Position numbers and translations under genes: made by a program | From: an uncultured Blautia sp. | GTDB taxonomy: Bacteria > Bacillota > Clostridia > Lachnospirales > Lachnospiraceae | Assembly (NCBI GenBank): GCA_937893675.1 | Contig: CALBGI010000068.1 | Span: forward strand, 1-64,000 | Reading direction: 5' to 3' | DNA length: 64,000 nucleotides | The notes under the pieces: model-generated | Database searches by the model: none | What the model was told of the DNA's origin: nothing | What the model saw: only the letters and a program-made list of their open reading frames with translations | Part shown: piece by piece, positions 43,786-53,438 of the stretch | Position numbering within the stretch: the stretch's first letter is position 1 | Layout of the letters: every line of letters starts with the position of its first letter

Positions 43786-45258
43786 TCATTTCAGTGCTTT
43801 CTCAAGCTCCTCCACCACGATCTTCAGCGCCTTGATGCGCGCATACTTCTTGTCCACCGATTCCAGAATATGCCAGGGCGCAAACCGGGTACTGGTTTTT
43901 TTCAGCATTTCATTTACCGCAGCCTCATAGGCGTCCCATTTGTCCCGGTTCCTCCAGTCCTCTTCTGTAATCTTCCACTGTTTTTCCGGATTTTTCTGCC
44001 GTTCCTCAAAGCGGGCAAGCTGCGTGTCCTTGTCAATATGCACCCAGAATTTGATGATGACTGCGCCCCACTCTGTCAGCTCCTTTTCAAATTCATTCAT
44101 TTCGTTGTAAGCCCGTTTCCAGTCATTCTCGCTGCAAAAGCCCTCCAGCCGCTCTACCATGACCCGTCCGTACCAGCTTCTGTCAAAAATGGCGATGTGT
44201 CCGTCCTTGGGAAGCCTTGTCCAGAACCGCCACAAATAATGGCGGGCTTTTTCGTGGGGCTCCGGACTTGCGATGGGATGGACCTCAAAGCCTCTGGGAT
44301 CCAAAGCCCCGGTGATCCGTTTGATATTTCCCCCTTTGCCGGCTGCATCCCAGCCTTCATAGACAATGACTGCGGGAACCCGTTTTCGGTACAGACGGTT
44401 GTGAAGCTCTCCCAGCTTCTTCTGGAGACATTTCAGTTCCTCCTTGTAAACCTTGTCCGAAAGCGTTTTTCCCAAAAGCTCCACTTCCGAAAGCCTGGGC
44501 ATCTTTTCCAGGGGAAATACATTCTGCAGAAGCGGCGCCGGACGGCTGTTTCTCCCCATTGCAGCTTCAATTCCGCTTACCAGAATTTCCAGCGTCTGCA
44601 GCTGCGCCCATTTTTTGTCCTTGGCGTCTATCACATACCAGGGCGCTGCCGAAGTGCTGGTTTCCGAAAGATATTGTTCAAATACTCTGCGGCATTTTTT
44701 GTAATGGGCATTCTGCCAGCTGTCAAATTCCGAGACTCTCCAGCTTGTGTCCTTGTCCTGCAGAAGACGCTCTATTCGCCTGCTCTGCTCTTTCCTGCTG
44801 ATGTGCATGAAAAATTTCAGCACAAGGTAACCATTGTCCGTGAGCTGCCGCTCAAACCGCCGGATACTGTCGATCCTTCTCACATACTCCTTGCCTTTCA
44901 GCGTTTCATTGAGATATTCCTGACAAGTCTGCTCCATCCAGCCGGAATCCAGAAAGGTAAATTTTCCTGCCTCGGGAATCTGCCGGAAATACCGGTACAG
45001 AAACGGTCTGCGCGCTTCCTCCTTTGACGGAGAGGACATGGTAGCCACCTTGAAAAAGCGCGGATCAATGTTTTTGATCAGTTTGCCGATGGTGCTGCCT
45101 TTGCCGGAGGCGCCCCATCCCTCAAACAGCACAATCACCGGCAGCTGGTATTCTTTTATCTTCATCTGAAGCTGGTAAAGCCGTTCTTCTGCATTTTCCA
45201 AACGTTCTTTCAGCTCCGTTTTTTTCGGTTTCTCAACGGGATTCCAATTTTTCAACAT
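43786..45258 (-). CDS. pap: Polyphosphate:AMP phosphotransferase-like protein with two PPK2 domains
   Basis: A 490-residue cytosolic protein with two PPK2 domains (about 30-250 and 280-490). Each has a Walker A: G-W-G-A-S-G-K-G-S and G-W-D-A-A-G-K-G-G. The second domain has the complete F-D-R-S-W-Y-G-R lid motif; the first has F-L-D-S-G-W instead and is probably non-catalytic. Family enzymes use polyphosphate to phosphorylate AMP. The ATG at 45258 follows GAGGTGA and lies 5 bases after the symporter gene. Confidence 0.88.
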   Translation of the reverse strand: MLKNWNPVEKPKKTELKERLENAEERLYQLQMKIKEYQLPVIVLFEGWGASGKGSTIGKLIKNIDPRFFKVATMSSPSKEEARRPFLYRYFRQIPEAGKFTFLDSGWMEQTCQEYLNETLKGKEYVRRIDSIRRFERQLTDNGYLVLKFFMHISRKEQSRRIERLLQDKDTSWRVSEFDSWQNAHYKKCRRVFEQYLSETSTSAAPWYVIDAKDKKWAQLQTLEILVSGIEAAMGRNSRPAPLLQNVFPLEKMPRLSEVELLGKTLSDKVYKEELKCLQKKLGELHNRLYRKRVPAVIVYEGWDAAGKGGNIKRITGALDPRGFEVHPIASPEPHEKARHYLWRFWTRLPKDGHIAIFDRSWYGRVMVERLEGFCSENDWKRAYNEMNEFEKELTEWGAVIIKFWVHIDKDTQLARFEERQKNPEKQWKITEEDWRNRDKWDAYEAAVNEMLKKTSTRFAPWHILESVDKKYARIKALKIVVEELEKALK

Positions 45259-45263
45259 ATATC

Positions 45264-46643
45264 TCACCTCATTTTCCCATCGCATTCCTGTTCATCCTTT
45301 TGATCCAGGTCATGGATATATTTTTCTGTTTCTTTCCCTACTGTACCGGATAAGAGAAGCACGGCTGTCAGGTTCGGAACCGCCATAAGCGCATTAAAAA
45401 TATCCGCCGCGGTCCACACCAGGTCCAAAGACACCACAGGCGCAAGTGCCGCCACAGCAATATACACGAGCCGATAAGGAAGCAAGCCTTTTTTTCCCGC
45501 AAAATACTCCACACACCGTTCTCCATAGTATGCCCAGCCAAGCACCGTAGAATACGCAAAGCAGATGATTCCCACAACAAGAATTCCGGGCCCCAGAACA
45601 GGAATCCGCGCAAACGCCAGGGTTGTGAGGATCCCGCCGTCCCGGATATCCGCCATGTGGATCGCCGGATTTTTCATAATGCTGGTGACAAGCACCAGTC
45701 CTGTCATGGCACATACCACCACCGTATCCCAGAAGGTCCCTGTGCTAGATACCAGCGCCTGACGCACCGGGTTTTTCGTCTGTGCCGCCGCTGCCGCAAT
45801 GGGCGCAGAGCCCATACCCGATTCATTGGAAAAAAGTCCCCTGGCAACGCCGTACTGCATCGCCTTGATCATTCCTCTTCCAACAAGACCACCGGCAGCT
45901 GCCCCTGGTGTAAAGGCAAGCGTTCCGATGGTCTTTAAGGCCGGAAAAATGTAATCGTAATTCATTCCAAGAATAACAATACAGCCGAATATATAAAAAA
46001 GAGCCATAAACGGCACCAGGCATTCGCACACTCTGGCAATGGATCGAATCCCGCCAAAAATCACCAGGGCCGTAAGGGCTGCCGCTGCGATCCCGATCAC
46101 CTCCGGCGCGATCCCAAGATTCTCCCTGCACACTGCTGCAATGGCATTGACCTGCGTTGCACAGCCAATCCCCAGAGAGGCAAAGCTGCCAAAAAAAGCA
46201 AACAGCAGCGCCATCCCCTTCATGTGAAGCCCGCGCTCCAGAACATACATGGCGCCGCCCTGCATCCGCCCGTCTCCGGTCTTCACCCGGTATTTCACTG
46301 CCAGCAGGGCTTCGCTGTATTTTGTCGCAATGCCGAATACCCCGGTAAGCCAGCACCAGAATACAGCCCCGGGACCGCCAAGGGCAATGGCGGTTCCCAC
46401 GCCGATGATATTTCCGGTTCCAATAGTAGAAGCCAGAGACATGGCAAGCGCGCCAAACTGGCTGATCTCCCCTTCTGCCTCCGGCTCCTTTGAGAGGGAC
46501 AGGCGTATTCCTGTTCCGATCCTTCGTTGTATCACCCCGGTGCGGATCGTCATGAAGATATGTGTCCCCAAAAGCAGGAATATCATCCACCACCCCCACA
46601 CCAGCTCATCCAGCGTGCGAATCCAGTCAGCAACCGCCTGCAA
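45264..46643 (-). CDS. Alanine/glycine:cation symporter (AGCS family)
   Basis: A 459-residue protein with about ten membrane segments. Family motifs are visible: S-T-I-G-T-G-N-I-I-G-V-G-T-A-I-A-L-G-G-P-G near residue 72 and G-L-F-S-N-E-S-G-M-G-S-A-P near 275. It imports alanine or glycine with sodium. The start is a TTG at 46643 with GGGGAAGG before it. It precedes the PPK2 gene closely and may be co-transcribed with it. Confidence 0.93.
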   Translation of the reverse strand: MQAVADWIRTLDELVWGWWMIFLLLGTHIFMTIRTGVIQRRIGTGIRLSLSKEPEAEGEISQFGALAMSLASTIGTGNIIGVGTAIALGGPGAVFWCWLTGVFGIATKYSEALLAVKYRVKTGDGRMQGGAMYVLERGLHMKGMALLFAFFGSFASLGIGCATQVNAIAAVCRENLGIAPEVIGIAAAALTALVIFGGIRSIARVCECLVPFMALFYIFGCIVILGMNYDYIFPALKTIGTLAFTPGAAAGGLVGRGMIKAMQYGVARGLFSNESGMGSAPIAAAAAQTKNPVRQALVSSTGTFWDTVVVCAMTGLVLVTSIMKNPAIHMADIRDGGILTTLAFARIPVLGPGILVVGIICFAYSTVLGWAYYGERCVEYFAGKKGLLPYRLVYIAVAALAPVVSLDLVWTAADIFNALMAVPNLTAVLLLSGTVGKETEKYIHDLDQKDEQECDGKMR

Positions 46644-46677
46644 AAACCTTCCCCTCTCTTTTTTATTCTCTGATTTT

Positions 46678-47382
46678 TTAGATTCCCAGAGCGATCTCCA
46701 TCATTTTTCCGAAGGAGGTCTGTCTTGCTTCCGCGGAAATGGCCTCGTCACGGAAGATATGATCTGAAATGGTAAGAATGCCAAGCGCCTGCTTGCCCGC
46801 TCTGGCTGCGTTCATGTAAAGGCCTGCGCACTCCATTTCCGCACAGAGCACGCCCATTTTGCGCCATGCCGCGGAAGCGTCGGGATTGTCGCTGTAGAAC
46901 ACGTCGGAAGAAACGACGTTTCCTACCCGTACCGGCGTTCCCTGCTCTTTTGCAACCTCGACCGCACGCGCCACCAGGTCATAGCTTGCCGTTGCCGCAA
47001 AGGTGCCCGGCAGACAAAACTGACTGGCAAAATTGGAGTCCGTGCAGGCGCCCATGGCAATGACAACATCCATAACGTTTACGTCATCCTGCAGCGCTCC
47101 CGCGGAACCAATGCGGATGATCTGATCCACATCATAAAAATTGTAAAGTTCATAGCTGTAGATGCCAATGGACGGCATCCCCATGCCGCTGGCCATAACG
47201 GAAACCTCTTTTCCCTGATAGGTTCCCGTGTAGCCAAGGACATTGCGCACCGTATTAAAGCATACCGGATTTTCAAGATACGTCTCCGCAATAAATTTTG
47301 CGCGCAGAGGATCTCCCGGCATCAGTACCTTTTTTGCAATGTCGCCTTTTTTTGCATTGTTGTGTGGGGTTGGAATACTCAT
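46678..47382 (-). CDS. deoD: Purine-nucleoside phosphorylase, DeoD type
   Basis: The 234-residue hexameric-type enzyme splits purine nucleosides with phosphate. It shows M-P-G-D-P-L-R-A-K near residue 22, R-I-G-S-A-G-A-L near 89, E-M-E-C-A-G-L-Y near 180 and S-D-H near 205, as in DeoD. It fits the nucleoside salvage theme of the next 12 kb. Start supported by TTAGGAGG. Confidence 0.96.
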   Translation of the reverse strand: MSIPTPHNNAKKGDIAKKVLMPGDPLRAKFIAETYLENPVCFNTVRNVLGYTGTYQGKEVSVMASGMGMPSIGIYSYELYNFYDVDQIIRIGSAGALQDDVNVMDVVIAMGACTDSNFASQFCLPGTFAATASYDLVARAVEVAKEQGTPVRVGNVVSSDVFYSDNPDASAAWRKMGVLCAEMECAGLYMNAARAGKQALGILTISDHIFRDEAISAEARQTSFGKMMEIALGI

Positions 47383-47436
47383 AACACATACCTCCTAAAT
47401 ATATGGTTTATTTTGTTTCTACAGAACACATTTTAA

Positions 47437-48741
47437 TCAATAGAACACTTCCGCCTTGCCCTTTCCTCTGGCAAGAAGCTTTTTCTGGCAGTCAGAGGCC
47501 GCCTCCCGAAGAGCTTTTGTGTCCATGCAAAGAACGCCGTCATATTTCAGGAATTCTCCGGCCGCCATGGTATACTTCACATTCTGGCTGTTGCTGCTGT
47601 ACAAAATGGCGGAAATGGGATTGTAATAAGGAAAGGTGTCCATTTCGCCCAGATCCCAGACCGCCAGATCCGCCGGAGCTCCTTCTTCCAGCCGCCCGGT
47701 TCCGAAGGGGAACGCCTGATGTCCGGCCATAAGATGCTGCCAGATTTCCCCAGCAGTAAAGTGGGAAGAATCCCTGTCCTGATATTTCCCCAGAAGGCCG
47801 AACAGTCTGGCCTGCTCCATGGGGTTCAGCGTATTGGAGCTTGCTGCCCCGTCTGTTCCGAAACCGTAGTTCAGCTTTTTGTAATAATCGAAGAAGCCGC
47901 CTCGCCCGGAAGCCAGCTTCATATAGGTTTTGGGACAAAATGCAAACCAGGTGTCCTCCCGCAAGAGCTGCAGGTCTTCCTGTTCAATCCACAGGCCGTG
48001 TCCCACGAGCACCTTGCAGTCAAAGCCCCCGGCCCGGTGCAGGATACCGAAAGGCGTAAGCCCGGTTTCCTCCCTGGCACGCTCCACCTGAACGTCCTCC
48101 TCAGATACGTGAAGGTGAATGGGAAGCGCAAGGCGTTTCGCCTCGTCCACAATCTGCCCGAGGGTTTCTCCCGGACAGGTATAATTGGCATGGGGGCCCA
48201 TATGGAAGGCGACACGCCCGGACTCGTTCCGGTGCGTTTCTATAAATTCGCTGACCTGGGCAAGTCTCTCCTTAAAATCAGAGGACGCGCCGAAAACCGT
48301 CGGTGCCAGATCTGCCCGGATCCCGGTCTCCTTCACCGCCTTAAGCACCTGCTCTTCCCCAAAATAGTGATCCGCAAACACGGTGACGCCGTTGTTTATC
48401 ATTTCCGCGATTCCCAGAAGGGTTCCCGTGTACACGTCCGCATCGGTCATCTTGCTCTCATAGGGCCATATCATCTCATTGAACCAGGCGTCCGCCGTCA
48501 CATCCTCCGCAATGCCTTTGAAAATATTCATGGCTGTGTGGGTGTGAAGATTTGCAAGACCCGGGCTTATGTAACAGCCTGTACAGTCAATGATCTCCTC
48601 CGGCGCCTCCCCGCTCCAGGACTGTCCGTGCTCCACGATCCCGGCAATACGCCCGTGCTCCACGTACACATCCCTGTGGGGAACACACTCTGCTTTTTCT
48701 GTCAGAAGGGCCGCGTTTTTAAATAAAATTCCTTTGCTCAT
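47437..48741 (-). CDS. TRZ/ATZ-type amidohydrolase, MtaD-like
   Basis: A 434-residue metal-dependent deaminase of the amidohydrolase superfamily. The H-x-H motif is N-L-H-T-H-T, followed by a Zn-site His in H-L-H-V-S, a further His in V-G-H-G, and the catalytic Asp in F-G-T-D-G-A-A-S-S-N. This pattern matches 5'-methylthioadenosine/S-adenosylhomocysteine deaminases. The start at 48741 has GAGGAAC upstream. It stands next to deoD and opposite a PfkB kinase gene. Confidence 0.88.
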   Translation of the reverse strand: MSKGILFKNAALLTEKAECVPHRDVYVEHGRIAGIVEHGQSWSGEAPEEIIDCTGCYISPGLANLHTHTAMNIFKGIAEDVTADAWFNEMIWPYESKMTDADVYTGTLLGIAEMINNGVTVFADHYFGEEQVLKAVKETGIRADLAPTVFGASSDFKERLAQVSEFIETHRNESGRVAFHMGPHANYTCPGETLGQIVDEAKRLALPIHLHVSEEDVQVERAREETGLTPFGILHRAGGFDCKVLVGHGLWIEQEDLQLLREDTWFAFCPKTYMKLASGRGGFFDYYKKLNYGFGTDGAASSNTLNPMEQARLFGLLGKYQDRDSSHFTAGEIWQHLMAGHQAFPFGTGRLEEGAPADLAVWDLGEMDTFPYYNPISAILYSSNSQNVKYTMAAGEFLKYDGVLCMDTKALREAASDCQKKLLARGKGKAEVFY

Positions 48742-48826
48742 AGTTCCTCTTTCTCTTGTCATCCTCTGTGATCTGTGCTAGCATAATACCAAAAACGCCT
48801 TGATGCTGCACACAAAGGAGTAAGCT

Positions 48827-49729
48827 ATGAAAAAAATACTGGTTATCGGTTCCACTGTCGTCGATGTCATTGTCAATCTGGTGAATCACCTTCCCAAAAC
48901 CGGAGAAGATGTCCACATCAAAAGCCAGCATATGTCTCTTGGCGGCTGCGCCTACAATGTCTCAGACTCTATCCGCCACTTCGGCGTTCCCTATATCCTC
49001 TTCTCCCCTGTGGGAAAAGGCACCTACGGAAACTTCGTGCGGGAGGAGCTAAAAAAACGCGGCATCACCTCTCCCATTCCCACGCCGGACAGGGAAAACG
49101 GCTGCTGCTACTGCTTTGTGGAAGACACCGGCGAGCGCACCTTTATGTCCTACCATGGTGCGGAATATCTGTTCCAAAAAGAATGGTTTGATCTGGTTCC
49201 TCTGAACGAAATCGACACCGTGTATATCTGCGGTCTGGAAATCGAAGAAACCACCGGCGAACATGTGGTGGAATTCCTGGAAAAGAACAGGAATCTCAAC
49301 CTGTTTTTTGCACCGGGCCCCCGCCTGAACCGCATCCGGCCAGAGCTGCTCGAAAGGCTTTACGGCCTGCATCCCATTCTGCACCTCAATGAGACGGAAG
49401 CCCTCACCGCAAGCAGTACCTCTTCCACGGCAGAGGCTGCCCGCTGGCTTTTTTCCAAAACCGGGAATTCCGTCCTCATTACCCTTGGAGACCGCGGCTG
49501 CTATTTCTTCGACGGAAACGCAGAAGAAACCATTGCACCCGTTCCCGTTGTCCCCGTGGACACCATCGGCGCAGGGGACAGCCATATCGGCGCAGTCATG
49601 GCCTGTCTGAAACAGGGAGATTCGCTTGCCGAAGCTGTCCAAAAAGCAAATCTCGTCTCTTCCCGGGTGGTGGGTACCTCCGGCGCGCTTCTTCCGGACG
49701 AAGCTTTTGAAAAACTCGGGCTGGTGTAA
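48827..49729 (+). CDS. PfkB-family carbohydrate/nucleoside kinase
   Basis: This 300-residue ribokinase-like enzyme has G-G-C-A-Y-N-V-S near residue 43 and the C-terminal D-T-I-G-A-G-D-S-H-I-G-A near 245, whose Asp is the catalytic base. The substrate cannot be read, but the flanking nucleoside importer and phosphorylases suggest a nucleoside or ribose. It is the only plus-strand gene in this stretch and ends in a stop-codon-spanning terminator. Confidence 0.9.
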   Translation: MKKILVIGSTVVDVIVNLVNHLPKTGEDVHIKSQHMSLGGCAYNVSDSIRHFGVPYILFSPVGKGTYGNFVREELKKRGITSPIPTPDRENGCCYCFVEDTGERTFMSYHGAEYLFQKEWFDLVPLNEIDTVYICGLEIEETTGEHVVEFLEKNRNLNLFFAPGPRLNRIRPELLERLYGLHPILHLNETEALTASSTSSTAEAARWLFSKTGNSVLITLGDRGCYFFDGNAEETIAPVPVVPVDTIGAGDSHIGAVMACLKQGDSLAEAVQKANLVSSRVVGTSGALLPDEAFEKLGLV

Positions 49730-49757
49730 AAAGCGCACCAGCCCGTCCTTATTTTTG
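49717..49757 (+). terminator. Terminator spanning the PfkB kinase stop codon
   Basis: GGGCTGGTG and CACCAGCCC form a stem around the stop codon region, followed by TCCTTATTTTTG. The converging permease gene ends at 49786. Confidence 0.75.
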
Positions 49758-49785
49758 TTACGGCTTACACCGGCGTCTGAACGGA

Positions 49786-50706
49786 TTATTTTCCGCTCAG
49801 ACGCTCTTTTTTCTTTTTCTGGGAGTAATAGTATACCCCAAGTCCGATGAGCGTAGTCAGGTACGGCACCATAAGAATGATCTCGTAGGGCATGACTGCA
49901 GTAAGCTGCATGACATTGGCAAGCGCCTGCGCCAGACCAAAGAGCAGCGATACCAAAAAGCCGCCCACCGGCGTATTTCCGCCCATACTGGACGCTGCCA
50001 GGGCGATAAAGCCTCGGCCGCCGGACATGTCCTTGGTGAACATGTTCATGTATCCGCCGGACAGATAGAATCCGCCGAACGCTGCCAGCGCACCGCTGAT
50101 CACAAGCGCGATGTACTGCACCTTGCGGGAATTGATACCGACGGACTCCGCTGCATCCTTGTTCTCGCCCACGGAACGGATGTTGAGTCCCATTGGCGTC
50201 TTGTACAGGAAGAGGTGCAGAAGCACCACTGCCAGAAGCGACAGCCAGGTGAGCACATTCTGTCCGGACAGAACCTCCCCGATAAAGGGAATCTTGTCGA
50301 TCAGCGGAATGGTCACATTGGGCGCAGACACACTCCGGATGGAGGAAGAAACGCCTCTGTCTCCGGAAAATGCCACCATGAGGAGCACCGTGCCGCCGGT
50401 TGCAGTCAGATTAATGGCGATGGCTGCCAGGATCTCATCTGTCTTGAGATTCAGCACAAAGAATGCCAGGATCAGACCAATAAGTCCGCCGATTGCCACG
50501 GTGATCAGAAGTCCCAGCCATGCGCTGTGCGTCAATGAGGAAAAGATAACTCCAAACAAAGCGGAAAAGAGCATAATACCCTCCAGCGCCATGTTGGTAA
50601 TACCGGACTTCGCCGCGATTCCCGCTGCCAGTGTGGCAAAGAGAATCGGTGTTGCCGCCCGCAGAATCGCACTGAAAAAATCAGGAGATAAAATCGCATC
50701 CCACAT
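49786..50706 (-). CDS. Nucleoside ABC transporter permease 2 (NupQ/YufQ-like)
   Basis: A 306-residue membrane protein with eight or nine segments of the BPD_transp_2 group. It carries G-I-T-N-M-A-L-E-G-I-M-L near residue 33, typical of permeases paired with BMP-type binding proteins. It forms the channel with the preceding permease, which stops one base earlier. It is last in the importer operon. Confidence 0.93.
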   Translation of the reverse strand: MWDAILSPDFFSAILRAATPILFATLAAGIAAKSGITNMALEGIMLFSALFGVIFSSLTHSAWLGLLITVAIGGLIGLILAFFVLNLKTDEILAAIAINLTATGGTVLLMVAFSGDRGVSSSIRSVSAPNVTIPLIDKIPFIGEVLSGQNVLTWLSLLAVVLLHLFLYKTPMGLNIRSVGENKDAAESVGINSRKVQYIALVISGALAAFGGFYLSGGYMNMFTKDMSGGRGFIALAASSMGGNTPVGGFLVSLLFGLAQALANVMQLTAVMPYEIILMVPYLTTLIGLGVYYYSQKKKKERLSGK

Positions 50707-50707
50707 A

Positions 50708-51772
50708 TTATGCCACCTCCTCCTCTTTTAATGCTGCCTTCGCTTCTTTCGCGATCAGCTTATGCTTGTATTTGCTCAGGAACTGTTCCGCAACCACCAA
50801 AAGGATGATGATGCCCTGGGTGATCTGAACAATTTCCAGAGTAACGTCTGTCCTTCGCGCCATAATGGAAGCTCCTGTTCTCAAATAAGCCAGGAACAGG
50901 GCTGCAAACGGCGTGTACAATGGATTCTTTCTGGACAGGGTGCAGATGATGATCGCATCCCAGCCGTATCCCAGAAGAGAGGTCCAGGTAAATCTTGCGT
51001 AAATGGGACTCAGCATTTCCACACCGCCGCCAAGACCTGCCACAAAGCCGCCCAGAAGCTGGGAAACAAGGATGACCTTGACAATGCTGATGCCGGAATA
51101 TTTTGCGAACTCCTCATTCTCACCGGTAAGACGAAGCTCATAGCCCATTTTTGTGCGGTACAGGAACAGATATCCCAGAACCGCCACGGCCAGAGCAATG
51201 ATCAGTCCCAGATGCACACGCGTGCGGTCGATGAGGACCGGAAGCTGCGACGCCTCGGAGAGCGCGTAGGAAGCAGCGCTGGCCTTGGGATCCCCGATCA
51301 CATTGTTCAGCATATAGTTTCCGAAATACAGCGCCAGGTAGTTGATCATCAGCGAAGACACCAGCTCGCTGGCTGTTGTGGTGATCTTCATGATCGCGGG
51401 GATCGCCGTAAATACCGCACCCACAATACCGGCGCACAGAAGTGCTGCCACGGGGGATACCACGTCAGCGGTCACATAGATCGCCACGCAGGACGCGATA
51501 AGACCGCCCACATGGAACGCGCCTTCGCCTGCAAGGTTGATCTGGTTTGCGGAAAACATGATACATACGCCGGTTCCGGTAAAGATCAACGGTATCATGG
51601 ACTCAATCACATTGCCCATGCTTCTCTTGTTTGTAAAAGGTCCGATCAGCAGATATTTAATGGCTTCCACAGGCTGATCGCTCACCAGAAAAATAATGCC
51701 GAAGGAAATCACAAGGGCAATGGCAACGGAGAGAATCATCCGCAGAATGTCAAATCTTTTTGCGCTATTCAT
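50708..51772 (-). CDS. Nucleoside ABC transporter permease 1 (NupP/YufP-like)
   Basis: A 354-residue BPD_transp_2 permease with about nine membrane segments and the sequence A-N-Q-I-N-L-A-G-E-G-A-F-H near residue 75. Its start overlaps the end of the ATPase gene by 8 bases, a sign of tight coupling. Together with the second permease it makes the heterodimeric channel. Confidence 0.93.
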   Translation of the reverse strand: MNSAKRFDILRMILSVAIALVISFGIIFLVSDQPVEAIKYLLIGPFTNKRSMGNVIESMIPLIFTGTGVCIMFSANQINLAGEGAFHVGGLIASCVAIYVTADVVSPVAALLCAGIVGAVFTAIPAIMKITTTASELVSSLMINYLALYFGNYMLNNVIGDPKASAASYALSEASQLPVLIDRTRVHLGLIIALAVAVLGYLFLYRTKMGYELRLTGENEEFAKYSGISIVKVILVSQLLGGFVAGLGGGVEMLSPIYARFTWTSLLGYGWDAIIICTLSRKNPLYTPFAALFLAYLRTGASIMARRTDVTLEIVQITQGIIILLVVAEQFLSKYKHKLIAKEAKAALKEEEVA

Positions 51773-53327
51773 ACATTACTCCCTCCAATACTTCATCTTT
51801 TTTGATTCCCAGCATGTGCTGACCGAGTTCGTCCTCCGTCACATGTTCTACATCCGTGAAAAAGCCGGCGAATTTTCCCTTGTACATAACCGCAAGACGG
51901 TCGCTCAGGGAGAAGATCTCTGTCAGATCCGCGGAGATCAGGATGATCGCACAGCCGGCATCACGAAACTCCAGAAGACGCTTGCGGATAAATGCAGCCG
52001 CTCCCACATCAATGCCGCGGGTGGGCTGATTGGCAATGATAATGTCCGGAGCCGTGGAGAACTCCCGCGCAACAATGACCTTCTGGATATTGCCGCCGGA
52101 AAGCATGCCCACGTTCTGTTTGCGGGAACGGCATTTTACCAGGTACTCCTTGATCAGTTCGTCGCTTCGCTTTTCCATGGCCTTTGTCCTGAGCATCACT
52201 TTTCCGGAATACCTGGAGTCCTTGTACTGATTGGAGAACAGATTCTCCTGGATGCTCAGTGTCTTGGCACATCCGGTTGTCATCCGGTCCTCTGGAATAT
52301 GCGCCAGTTTCATATTGCGGATATCCTCAATGCTGGCATTTAAAATGTCCTTGCCTTTGAGCTCCACAACGCCCTTGTATTTCTTGTTTATTCCGGTAAT
52401 GGTGTCGATGAGCTCTGTCTGACCGTTGCCTTCCACACCTGCAATTCCCAGGATTTCTCCGCCTTTTACATCGAAGGAGAGGTCGTCCACCTTCATAACC
52501 CCCTGGGAATTATGTACGGTCAGGTTTCGCACCTTTAAGAAGACATTGTCTGTCAAATGCTGTTCTTTTTTGTCAAATTTCAGGGATACCTCATGCCCCA
52601 CCATGAGCCTTGACATTTCCTGGGTCGTCATCCCCTCCACGTCATAGGTTCCCATGCTGCGGCCGTTTCTCATAATGGTGGCGCGGTCGCAGATTTTTTT
52701 GATCTCATCCAGCTTGTGGGAAATAAAGATGATCGTGTGGCCCTTTTCCCGGAGCTTCATCAGCTGCACAAACAGCTCGTCCGTCTCCTGCGGTGTCAGA
52801 ACCGCCGTCGGCTCGTCCAGAATAAGAATCTCCGCGCCTCTGTAAAGCGCCTTGAGGATTTCCACCTTCTGCTTGATGCCCACAGGAATCTCTTCCACTC
52901 TGTCCTTTACATTGATGTCAAAATTATATTCCTTTGCGATATTGGATGCAGCCTCCATCGCCTTGTCCATGTCAATAAACAGGCCTTTTTTTGGCGCCAC
53001 GCCCAGAATGATGTTCTCCGCCACTGTCAGGGAGGGAACCAGCATAAAATGCTGATGCACCATGCCTATCCCCTTGCTGATGGCATCCTGCGGCGACTTG
53101 ATGGTAACCGGTGCTCCATTCAGAAGGATTTCCCCCTGGTCCGGTGCCTCGATCCCAAAAAGCACCTTCATCAAAGTACTCTTTCCCGCACCGTTCTCAC
53201 CCAGCAGGGCATGAATCTCTCCCTTACGCAAATCCAGGGATACATCTTCATTTGCAACCACACCATTGCCGTAAATCTTCATGATGTGGTTCATCTGCAA
53301 TACTGTCTGATTATCCAATTCTCTCAC
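51765..53327 (-). CDS. Nucleoside ABC transporter ATP-binding protein with two ATPase domains
   Basis: A 520-residue protein with two ABC domains. The first has G-E-N-G-A-G-K-S-T and Q-P-type features, with Walker B L-I-L-D-E-P-T. The second has G-V-E-G-N-G-Q-T-E-L in place of a standard P-loop and L-S-G-G-N-I-Q-K-V as its signature. This asymmetry is usual in NupO/RbsA-like proteins. The start is GTG at 53327 or TTG at 53318 near GGGGTGAG; the choice is uncertain. It powers the two permeases downstream. Confidence 0.93.
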   Translation of the reverse strand: MRELDNQTVLQMNHIMKIYGNGVVANEDVSLDLRKGEIHALLGENGAGKSTLMKVLFGIEAPDQGEILLNGAPVTIKSPQDAISKGIGMVHQHFMLVPSLTVAENIILGVAPKKGLFIDMDKAMEAASNIAKEYNFDINVKDRVEEIPVGIKQKVEILKALYRGAEILILDEPTAVLTPQETDELFVQLMKLREKGHTIIFISHKLDEIKKICDRATIMRNGRSMGTYDVEGMTTQEMSRLMVGHEVSLKFDKKEQHLTDNVFLKVRNLTVHNSQGVMKVDDLSFDVKGGEILGIAGVEGNGQTELIDTITGINKKYKGVVELKGKDILNASIEDIRNMKLAHIPEDRMTTGCAKTLSIQENLFSNQYKDSRYSGKVMLRTKAMEKRSDELIKEYLVKCRSRKQNVGMLSGGNIQKVIVAREFSTAPDIIIANQPTRGIDVGAAAFIRKRLLEFRDAGCAIILISADLTEIFSLSDRLAVMYKGKFAGFFTDVEHVTEDELGQHMLGIKKDEVLEGVMYE

Positions 53328-53390
53328 CCCGTCTCATGATTTGTATAAGCTTTCCCGTTTTGCCGGAAATTCGGCTCTAAGTAGAAAAGA

Positions 53391-53425
53391 ATCCAGCTCC
53401 GGGCATCACCCGGAGCTGGATCTTT
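53391..53425 (-). terminator. Hairpin between the BMP binding protein and ATPase genes
   Basis: ATCCAGCTCCGGG and CCCGGAGCTGGAT form a perfect 13-base stem with a 5-base loop. On the minus strand a TTCTTTTCT tail follows. It likely keeps the binding protein at a higher level than the ATPase and permeases. Confidence 0.85.
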
Positions 53426-53438
53426 ACATGCCCAGGTT

